Positions 55,864 through 64,000 of a DNA stretch of 64,000 nucleotides are shown one piece after another. The translations under genes were made by a program, and so were the position numbers. Numbering within the stretch: the stretch's first letter is position 1; every line of letters starts with the position of its first letter. Under the pieces are notes generated by a model. That model made no database searches. It saw nothing but the letters and a program-made list of their open reading frames with translations, and was not told the DNA's origin. This stretch comes from Favolaschia claudopus (lineage: Eukaryota; Basidiomycota; Agaricomycetes; Agaricales; Mycenaceae): contig JAWWNJ010000025.1 in the NCBI GenBank assembly GCA_037176885.1, positions 1,612,001-1,676,000 of the forward strand. The letters run 5' to 3'.

Positions 55864-56376
55864 GGCTGCTCAGGACAAGCGAGTTGAACGCCGTGACGTA
55901 ACGCGTTTGTGTCTCTTGGAACGGTGTCCACAACGTTTGACTACCTATTCTACCTCCGCCGCTTCATACGTTTCTTAGCTACCTCGAGCTTTGAATCCAA
56001 TAATTTGTTGCTCTCCGTGTTTTCCGCAGCGGACACCCGATTATTTACAATGTCTCGTATTTAATTTCAAGTCCCCGGCGATGGCGCCGTTCTTTCCCTC
56101 TTCCGTCGACACGGTTCCCGAGTATTAGGCTTCTGTAGGCCGTCCTACGCGTCGAGGGCGGGTGGTTCGAGCGGCCTGAGCAATGGAGAATATGGATAAC
56201 GTGATGGTGGTGTTTTCTTTTCTGATCTTCCTTCGCTAGGACGGTCATATAAATTTCGTGCTTCTGTGTCGAAATTTCCGTCCTACGGCGTTGAATGGAC
56301 CTCTAGACTTGCCAGCGACATCTCCCTAACTGACTGACTTTTGACCGTCCACCCCTCATCCTCCCTATCAAAAAAA
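55864..56376. promoter_or_regulatory. divergent intergenic region between RDS3 and the disordered-protein gene
   Basis: 513 bp between opposite starts. AT-richer than its surroundings near 55990-56070. No frame with exon-like features, no tRNA and no repeat recognised. Confidence 0.4.
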
Positions 56377-57398
56377 ATGTCTACTACAGTCCCTAGCCCC
56401 ATGCCTCTCCCTCCCCCACCATCATCCGAAGACCCCGACGAGCCACTCGTCGGCGACTCCACCGCTGCTGCTGACGCCGACACCCCAGCCATTACCCTGC
56501 ACCTCACCGACCTCGCCTGCCCCGACCCTCTGGAAAAAGTAATACATTCATCCTGCGTTCACTAGCACGCCTCTCACGCGGCCACAGATCTTCCAGCAGG
56601 TCGAGGAGCAAAATGAGCTCCGCGCGCAGCAGGAGGCCGTCGAGGCCGCAGACCGCGTCGGGCGTTCCATCCCGCGCGTCGAATCGTCCGAGAACGTGAA
56701 AAAAGGCCGCAGGAGGGGCAGCATATCCATCTCTCGCTTCGGTCAGGTCAGCGCGACAATTTTTTTTCTTTCAAAAGTCGCAGTAGCTTATGACAGCAAG
56801 CAGCTCTCCTCGGACGCCACATCGGATGGCTCTAGCGCAGGCCCTACGACGCCCGCACTGTCCGACATAGCCGCCAAATCGCCATTCTTCCAGCAACAGC
56901 TCAAGGTGCGATCAATTTTTCTTGATGCGACCTGACAGTGAAAATTCAAATTTGCAGCACCAGAACGGCAGCCAGACGTCGTTCGCGTCCGGGGGCTCGG
57001 CAGACGACGACGCGGAGGACGACCACCACGTCACACATATGCACACGATTGCGCCAAAGCAGTCCTTGTCGCGCGCCATGGGAGGGTTCCTCCCACGGCG
57101 GTTGTCGCGTGCGCGGTCCGCCGCGGTGGTTATCCCCTCCAATGGAGGGGGCGAGAACGTCGTGATTGGGGTCTCGGTGGCGGCGGCGACGGTGGAGTTG
57201 GGCCCGGATGCGGAGGTGGCGGGGGCGTCTGTGCATGCCCCGGGAGCGCTTCACCACCAGACGAGCAAGGGGAGTATGGGCGGCGCGTCGCTGACGAATA
57301 AGTCGGGGTGGGCGACGCGAGCAGCCAAGAATTTCACCAAGAAGTTTCGACGGAAAAGCAAGATGCCGCTCGCAGAGAGCAGTACGGCCGTGGTTTAA
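56377..57398 (+). CDS. uncharacterised disordered protein with a basic C-terminal tail
   Basis: Starts MSTTVPSPMPLPPPPSSEDP at 56377 after an A run. About five exons by eye: Pro/Ser-rich start; FQQVEEQNELRAQQEAVEAADRVG (likely coiled coil); KKGRRRGSISISRFGQ; then SDIAAKSPFFQQQLK. The last exon (56958-57398) has DDDAEDDHHVTHMHTIAPK, GGFLPRRLSRARSAAVVIPS and the end WATRAAKNFTKKFRRKSKMP. Exon phases agree across GT/AG introns, so it is probably a real gene. The RRxSxS sites look like basophilic-kinase targets and the basic tail could bind membrane or nucleic acid. No known domain. Confidence 0.6.
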
Positions 57399-57635
57399 TT
57401 CTTTCCGTTTTCATATCTTCTCCCTGCATTGCTACCCCCTCTGCTTATCACCCCCACTGCTTATTACCCCCTACCCTCATGTGCATCTACATCTCTATCC
57501 ATTTTTACAACCAACCAATGTACTATATCTCGCTGCATCTCAGTCGTTACTTAGTCGTCGCACTCTCACTCGGGTCTCTAATATAGTCTTTTTGCATGGT
57601 CATATTGCAATGTGGTACGGAAAGACATGAACAGC

Positions 57636-58196
57636 TCAGATGTTGGACGGGTACAGCATCTGCGGAAGATGAGGACAGACTGAGAGCAGAATTGAGGACG
57701 ACTGACGATGCGGACACTTGCACCAAAGGCACGGGGCGGGAGATTTGAGCGGAATTTTGATTTTACGACGCCAGAGTTGCCGTGAGGACGGGTGACGCGG
57801 CTGCAACGCAGAGTTGTGTCAAAATACAAGATACAAGATAGGATAGCAGGAACACTGACCCCCAAATGACGCGGACCTTTGAGCCCTGAATTTCGCGCTT
57901 TGCCTTGTAGACATAAGCGATGCGTTTTCCGAGATAGAACTGGGCGTCGTCTTTGTTTGCGACGCCTTCGATCTGGATGAGCGATGTGTTCGGTCGCGAG
58001 TTGCGTTTCGCCCGTTTGTGGCCCAGCACACGGCCCTTGCTGTATAATCTATAAAACAAAAACAAAAAATGTTAGCACAACGCCATCCAGATGCATCCAT
58101 CCCAATCCACCCATTCCACTCTCAATTCCACCACAGTTTCCACCCAGCCCGTTCCCAATCACTTCCAGCGTTTCAAACTCACCTTGTAGAGCCCAT
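57636..58196 (-). CDS. RPL33: 60S ribosomal protein eL33 (L33/L35a)
   Basis: Exon 1 encodes only MGSTR (58196-58182), then an intron of about 130 nt, longer than most in the window. Exon 2 gives [50 protein letters not shown] and SKVRVIWG. After another intron, [31 protein letters not shown], and a short last exon MLYPSNI ends at 57636. This is the complete eL33 fold, a basic protein of the large subunit. A first exon of a few codons followed by a longer intron is usual for fungal ribosomal protein genes. I looked for a snoRNA in intron 1 and saw none. Confidence 0.97.
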
Positions 58197-58835
58197 TTGA
58201 TACTTCCTACCTTGCTGCTCGCCGCGACGGGGGACGGATGGTTAATGCTGTGACGTTGGGTCACAGTCACATTTCTCAGGCCTTCATGTTAACGTAATCT
58301 ATTTCTCAACTATTTCTGTCTTCCTCTATACTTTACCGTACTTTGCAGGAGTTACATGCGCATATGTATCGAACGAGCTCAGCATAAAATTAGGATTGAC
58401 GGCAAAACTGTTATTCACATCTTTGGCGCTCAGAGTTGTGCAGGATCAAGAACTAGAGTGCAACTCAAAGTCTCTTGGACGCACGCGCTTGCTTAACACA
58501 GAGAAAAAGAACAGAAATAGTAACAAGTGTCGGCAGGTCGAGCGCTCAGCAGGTCACAAGAGACGGCATTCGATTTGAACGGGCTTGTTAAGAAACTCTT
58601 CACCCCAAAATCACAACGAGACGGAGCGCCCAGTCGCTGAACAAGTTTCGAGAAAAAGATGTTGCGAGTTATGCACCCTAGCTTGAGCGTAATGCGATTG
58701 ACGCCCAGCGTGCGGACCGATGTTCAATGCGATTGTCGGTCGGACAGAAAGCTTAAACGTTAAACAGCCGCCAGCCCAGTTGGACGCGCACTGCGCGTCA
58801 AACGGCGACTTGCATTGCACGAAGAGAAATACACG
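58197..58835. promoter_or_regulatory. upstream region of RPL33, no gene seen
   Basis: 639 bp between the stop of the methyltransferase gene and the RPL33 start, both minus strand. It should hold the RPL33 promoter. Frames of 60-70 codons (for example 58396-58578) lack support. No ribosomal-protein box that I can name. Confidence 0.45.
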
Positions 58836-59717
58836 TTAGCCGCTATGCTTGACAAACCTGCCGACACGATGCCAAAACAGATGCTCGTCCGGCTCACCCT
58901 CCTTCCCCCAAAGCTTCTGCTCACTCCACATCCCAATGCTCTCCCCAGTAGCCACATTCACATCCGTCATCTCCGCAACCCAGACATGCGTCGGACGGTC
59001 CAAGCAGCATCCGTCAAACGCAACACGCCACACGGGCGTCCACAGACCCTGCCACCACGCGACGTCGCGCAGCGGGCTCCGAACGTGCTCGTAGAACAAC
59101 AGCTGACCCCCCGGCGCCAGAATTTCGCGGACAAGTCGTGTAAGCGTTTGTTGTGGATTCGGGATGCTGCAGAGCGTTAACAGGCTCACTAGCGTGTCCA
59201 CACGGACTCCCGCGCCGTCCAGCTGGGCTTTGATGGACGCCAAGTCTTCTGCGCCGCAGGGTCGTAGAATAAGTAGACTCCCGTCCTCTTCATGGTACCC
59301 AGCAGCATTCGCCCGCTCGCGAATGCCGGCGTGCATCATCTCGTTTGGCTCAAGGGCGACATACACCTTTACTGCTTTGCGATCGAAGTAGCCGACACTA
59401 TGACCTAGACCTGAACGCATGTGCATATTGAGTAGGCGTATACGGTATAGGACGTGGAGAAACAGCAGATTACCTGCCCCAAGGTCAAGAACGGTGCCAG
59501 TAGCGTGCGGGAGGAGCGAGAGCTTCGGCCCGCGGCCACCTTCGTCTGTGGGTTTTGCAAACGCAACCCAAACGGCTCCAAAGAAAACACGCGACAGAGA
59601 TGCTGGCCGGAAAAGAAGCGTCGGGTTCGCCCAGACTGCCTTTAGAGTAGGGAAAGTTGCAACGCGAATAGCAGCGCGTAGGTCGGCCAGAGGGCTCAGA
59701 GCAACAGAGACCTTCAT
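58836..59717 (-). CDS. class I SAM-dependent methyltransferase, METTL7-like
   Basis: The ATG at 59717 gives MKVSVALSPLADLRAAIRVATFP and two moderately hydrophobic stretches that may associate with membrane. Motif I is TGTVLDLGAG|LGHSVGYFD, completed across an in-frame 57-nt-class intron (about 59471-59412). VYVALEPNEMMHAGIRERANAAGY is motif II/post-I; VDTLVSLLTLCSIPNPQQTL and REILAPGGQLLFYEHVRSP are motifs IV and V/VI. Then WQGLWTPVWRVAFDGCCLDRPT, a phrase typical of METTL7/TMT1 proteins, and the end HLFWHRVGRFVKHSG at 58836. The substrate is unknown; animal relatives methylate thiols. Confidence 0.82.
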   Translation of the reverse strand: MKVSVALSPLADLRAAIRVATFPTLKAVWANPTLLFRPASLSRVFFGAVWVAFAKPTDEGGRGPKLSLLPHATGTVLDLGAGNLLFLHVLYRIRLLNMHMRSGLGHSVGYFDRKAVKVYVALEPNEMMHAGIRERANAAGYHEEDGSLLILRPCGAEDLASIKAQLDGAGVRVDTLVSLLTLCSIPNPQQTLTRLVREILAPGGQLLFYEHVRSPLRDVAWWQGLWTPVWRVAFDGCCLDRPTHVWVAEMTDVNVATGESIGMWSEQKLWGKEGEPDEHLFWHRVGRFVKHSG

Positions 59718-59951
59718 CCCAGAGCTGAGGACAAGACAAAGCTTGAAAGAAGGTTTATAAGGCTGTCGCCGCCGTCTGATTTTGAAGGAAAAGCGACTGC
59801 CATTTGGAAGATGGGAAAGATGAGATAGGAACCGCTGGGCGGCAAGCTCCGAAAGGCAATTTTCTACCATGAATAGACCAATAGACGCCCACTCATAAGA
59901 GATTCGGACAAGAGCAAAAATACTAGAATAATGACTAAAGTTATACATGGT

Positions 59952-62900
59952 TCAGATGAACACCTGCAGAGGATGCCTATTATACATGTTCGAGCCTTCG
60001 CTCAGCTCTCCCAGATCCGGGTAGAACGGGACGAGGGCGTCAGACGCACCAAGGTATAGTGCGTTGTAGATACGCCAGTAGACTTCCCGAACTTTCCTCG
60101 CGGGATGGAACAATCCCTGTAGCACGTAGCTCAGCAAAATTCCCGGTCCCAGCGTTACCCTCATCGCTTCAATGGCATCCATAACCGCACCGATAACATG
60201 CGGCGATGTCTCGAAACAATTCGGCCAAACCAAATTCATCAAGTGCAGCATCGAATCCTCGCACCCCAGACCAGCCACACCAAGCGCCAGATGCTTCACA
60301 ATCGTGCTCGCCGTCTGCCGATGAACGAGGTCCCGATCCGTCAGCGCATCCTCCAACATCGTCACAACCGAGTCGCAATAGTACGCCGATTGCGGGCCGA
60401 CGTACTCAAACACAAAAGACAGCGCCTTCAAGCATCCTGTCCTTACATTCAACTCCGCCGTCCGGTATTCGTTGAGAATCGCGGGAATACACGTGAACGC
60501 TAAATGGGAAAGACATTTCAGCGTTACTTGTCAGAACGAGGGAGAAAAACAACCACGCACGTCCGCAGGTTTCGGCTACAATAGCAATAGCGACGGTTGA
60601 ACACACACGACTTTGCCGCTCTTGCACACGAAGATTTGTTAACAGCACCGACAACACGTCTTGCGGACCCAAACTCTTGGCGATATATCCGAAGGAGTTG
60701 ACGGCCGCCCGTCGAATACCTTTCTTGTGAGCTTTCAGAAGGTCGAGTAGTTCAAAGCAGATTCGCATCCACTCTCGGGCGGGCACAAACTCAGCGCCAC
60801 GGTCAGCTGAGCGGTTTATCAGCATGGGGAAAGTTTACGGGCGTCTAAGGACTCACCAATACGTCCGATCAAGTTGATAGAGGCTTCCTGGACCTTTTCG
60901 TGTCTGTTACGAAGAATGGGGGTCATGCGAGGCACTATGAATGCTTCGTCAGTCCGTTTTTCATGGGGAAAACCGAGGATACTCACAAAGGTCCTTCACG
61001 GGAGGGTTCATCTGGGTCATACCAACGACATTGGCGATAGCCCCTTCAGCAGCTATGATGCTGCCCAAAGTATCGGGGTATTCTTCTCCAAGCTGTTCGA
61101 ACAGGACAAGTCCGAGCTTGCTCAGCAGTTGGTCCTCGCCACACTGTTTGATGACGATGGCAAGTCTCGTTGTGAGATCGGCAGCTTGCTGACGAACTTT
61201 GGCGCTCTTGTTATTGAGCCGCCAAAGGATCGTGGAGACCTGTTATATTAATTAGTTTGGAGACATTCCTTGAACACGAACACGTACAATTTGGGTTAGA
61301 TATGGTTTGACGCGGATACCCAAAGCGTTGACGACCGTTCCGAACCCATCCAGCATGACTTGGTCCTCTGTCGTCTGTTCCTGGAACGAGTAGATGATTC
61401 CGTCCACAAGTCGTACTTCGAGTCGCTCGTCAATGTCCGACGCTCCGAGCTTCTCGACCACTTTGGTGATTGTCTCCATCACCATCTTGCGGTACGGCTC
61501 TGCCTCGTCCTTGAGCTCGTTCACCACCCTGCCCACAATTTCCGCCACACCGGCTTTCTCGGCAAGCTCGACGGTAGTTTCCACGACCTGCCGATAATTC
61601 CGCCGATCAAGAGCCATCCGACGCACCCAAAATGCTTTGAAGAAGTCTGGCAGGATATCATGCTTGATGTAGGACGGTGTTACGCCCTCGGTCGCAGCGC
61701 ATTGTTTGACGACCTTAAGCACGATCTTCTTCATCTCCTCGTCAGAAGTCTGGAACTCCCGAATAAGAATAACAGTGACTTCCTTTGTGTAATAGGAGGC
61801 ATATTCGGGATCCATAAGCGGGATGATGAAACCAATGGCTTTGAGGAAGGCAGCGAGCCCCTTGCCACGATGAAGACGAATACCTGTCCAAAGCGGCTTC
61901 AACACATTGTCGAAAGACTCGATACCGTACGGCGCAGCGGCTTCTGCGAGAGCAGCAAGTCCTAAAGCAGTCATTGTCCGTACTTTCTGTTGTTCATCCG
62001 ACAATCCTTTCGCTATACAGTCGACAAGATTGCGCAAATGGGGGAGGACAGCGCAGCCCATCATGATGGCGATTTGCTGTACGATACGGATGCCGGTGTG
62101 TCTAGCCTGCCACGACTTTTTAGAACCGCAGACAGCTTTCAGGAAGGGAAGGAGGGATGGGATTCCGAGGGCGGAGGCGACAACCGAGAATGCGCGCGCG
62201 GTGGTGTTGCGAACGTACTCGTCGGCATGGTCAATATCCGGTCGCATGGTGGAAATCATATGAGCGAGACCAGCGGCTTTGGACAGATTGGAGATGATCT
62301 CCCGACCCTCTACACGAGCATAGTAGTCCTCGTCAATGAGCAGAGGTTCAATGACGACAAGAATTTTGTGCACATATGGGCGGACCAGGTCATCGAGCTT
62401 ATAGAGGACACGGTCAATGACCTTGACCAGAAGATGTCGTTCTTGATCCTCGAGCGTGCGTTCCATGAGCAAAGGTAAGATTTTATCGAAGAGAGGTCCG
62501 GCTCCAAATTCACGAGCTTTGTCGGTAATCTGTCTGAGAGCTGTTTTACGGACGGGAGGGGTACCGTTCTTAATTTTGAGGAGCAACCGCATGATTTTGC
62601 GTTCCTTCATCTCGTCCACAGACAGTTCTGTTTCGTCCTCTTCTTTGAGAATTTTCGCAAAGTACTGAGCATCCTCGGCCTTGAAGAAGGCAAGATTGCC
62701 GACGCCGGGAATTTCGGTGGGAAGGTCGGGGGCAAGACCAGCCGCGGCTGCAATGGCCGCCGCATCTGAACTCTCCTGGATTTGGAAGCCGCCAGGGTCG
62801 CCGATGGGTGTGGCCATTAATCTGCGAGGGGCCACAGACGGGGCATAGCCTGGGGGCGGCGTCACGATAATATATCCTGTAGCTGGCAAAATGGCGTCGA

Positions 62901-63639
62901 GTTCTTCGTCGCTGAGATATCTGTTGTGCTTGTCCTCCTGCATGATGCCCGGTGCATTCATGATGATGGGCGTCATAGGTATTTCCATCCCACCGTTGGC
63001 AGCCATTGGAGTCTGGTCCCAACGCGAGCGTTTGCTGGCGGCGGGCGTCTCACCACCAGCGGCAGGTGTAGCATCCCACCGCGAACGGCGCTTCTTAGGC
63101 GCAGAAGCTTCCAAAGCCTCCTTCGACCACTCTCCGGTTGAGCCAGGGTCAGCGTTTTCATCAGTCGGCTCCGCATCCCATCTACGCTTGCGTTTCGTGC
63201 TTTCCTTGCCGTCACTGGCTGCCATTGCGAGCTCCTTCGCAGCAGCAAGCTCCCGTGCAACATCCTCGAGCTCGGCAGCAGGGGGTGTTTTGTCGAGATC
63301 CATCTTCATCTTGCCTTCTTCCCTCTCGTGTCGCTCCTTCTCTTGAATAGCGCGTTTGACCCTCTGCTCCTCCTGCTCTAACCGCGAAAGACGCATGGCA
63401 TCTTTGTATCCTCCCTCAACTTCCTTGCCATCCTGTGCAGACTGAAATGCGTCCGCGCTGTCGACGGCTACTCTGTCGAACCGACGGTTGTGGTAATCGG
63501 ACTGACGAGCAGCAATCTGTCGTTTGGAGGCGGTCTCGGCGAAAGGGTCAACATTTTCCTCCTCTGCCAGGTCTGCGAATTCTTGAAGAATTTCCTTGGG
63601 TGCGGTGAATGAGTCAACGAGTCGCGGCGAGTCCGACAT
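59952..63639 (-). CDS. HSH155: SF3b splicing factor subunit 1 (SF3B155/Hsh155)
   Basis: HEAT-repeat scaffold of SF3b that clamps the U2-branch-site helix. One exon of 795 codons (63639 to about 61285) starts [21 protein letters not shown]. It contains several RWD(A/Q)TP U2AF-ligand motifs ([28 protein letters not shown]), then the p14-binding part and HEAT repeats, including [45 protein letters not shown] and [19 protein letters not shown], where the Lys commonly mutated in human tumours is conserved. Three further introns lie at about 61250-60490, and the last exon has DLVHRQTAS and [18 protein letters not shown]. It stops at 59952. Confidence 0.97.
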
Positions 63640-64000
63640 GGCTGCAAAGAGAGAAGCGCGGCAAATGGCATTGACTAAGTGCGTGGGAATTTGAACACTC
63701 GGCCATCATTCGGCTTTACTCTGCTATTTAAGCGCCCAACTTTTTTGCCGACTTCGTCTTGCACTTGTCCTGCACGCAGCACCACCAACACTCTCAACGG
63801 TGAGTCTGAGTTCTTTTTCATTTCATGATGAGTTCTTTGCCGCCCCAGTCGTAGCACTCGTGCCTTGACGAACGGCAGAGCACATAGCCAAACAGTTGCA
63901 CCTCTGATTCCTCTTCGCCCTTTTCTTTCTTTCTTCGACTTCATCTCACTCACTTCACTGCTTTCTAGGTATTTGTGAGTTGTCTCCCCTCCCTCGTCCG
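63640..64000 (+). promoter_or_regulatory. promoter and probable 5' UTR intron of a plus-strand gene beyond the window
   Basis: Upstream of SF3B1 on the other strand, splice-like signals appear: ACTCTCAACG|GTGAGTCTGAG near 63799 and a pyrimidine-rich CACTGCTTTCTAG|GTATTTG near 63969. They would bound an intron in the 5' UTR of a gene whose coding part lies past 64000. No ATG-led coding exon is visible here, so this is tentative. Confidence 0.35.

Noticed and set aside
58050..58181. snoRNA in RPL33 intron 1
   Set aside because: The intron is long for this genome, but I found no C/D box pair or rRNA-like antisense stretch.

Overview
This window reads as nuclear DNA of a filamentous basidiomycete, most likely an Agaricomycete. 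Reasons: about 35 protein genes lie close together on both strands. Most are cut by many short introns (roughly 45-65 nt) with GT or GC donors, CTRAC-type branch points and AG acceptors. The proteins are clear fungal orthologues, including an Fzo1-type mitofusin, Zap1, Bcp1, Ctk2, Sur2 and Mrd1. I see no prophage, insertion sequence, CRISPR array or intact transposon. Genes were assembled by joining exons by eye, so inner exon borders are less certain than gene identity.

Layout. 0-11 kb: SF3B2/CUS1, MAK16, SUR2, CAF40, PRO2 and an ADF-H/coiled-coil/PH protein. 11-25 kb: BCP1; an FZO1 mitofusin whose frame is broken by about seven single-base indels; a ZAP1-like zinc-finger regulator with a triplicated 31-residue segment; an intron-bearing tRNA-Arg(CCU); a secreted heme peroxidase; a zinc-type alcohol dehydrogenase; and a GPI-like cell-surface protein. 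25-40 kb: MIR1 phosphate carrier, WBP1/OST48, MRD1, a twin CX9C protein, a transmembrane PDI, CTK2, a glycosyltransferase-like membrane protein, an MRS3/4 carrier and SGF73. 40-64 kb: TAF10, a non-coding snoRNA host locus, RPC4, XPT1, TIM50, ARG7, ATP3, CSE1, ARPC2, RDS3/PHF5A, an unknown disordered protein, RPL33, a METTL7-like methyltransferase and SF3B1/HSH155.

The most unusual signals are RNA-level. (1) One MRD1 intron is three complete introns back to back, joined at two zero-length AG|GT points. Each carries a copy of a roughly 78-nt box C/D-like element with two short stretches complementary to neighbouring parts of 25S rRNA. (2) Upstream of TAF10, on the other strand, two introns around a 21-nt exon each carry a 94-nt box C/D-like element with a 13-nt perfect antisense match to the conserved 25S segment next to the I-PpoI site. 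Both families point to the same 25S neighbourhood. The rRNA matches rest on my memory of 25S sequence and need an alignment.

Functional themes: three subunits of the SF3b splicing complex (SF3B1, SF3B2, PHF5A/Rds3) sit in one 64-kb window, together with ribosome-biogenesis genes (MAK16, MRD1, BCP1, RPL33), transcription genes (CTK2, TAF10, SGF73, RPC4, CAF40) and mitochondrial genes (FZO1, MIR1, MRS3/4, TIM50, ATP3, the CX9C protein). Several divergent pairs share very short promoters (52 to 172 bp between start codons). The accessory part of the window is about 17.7-24.6 kb.
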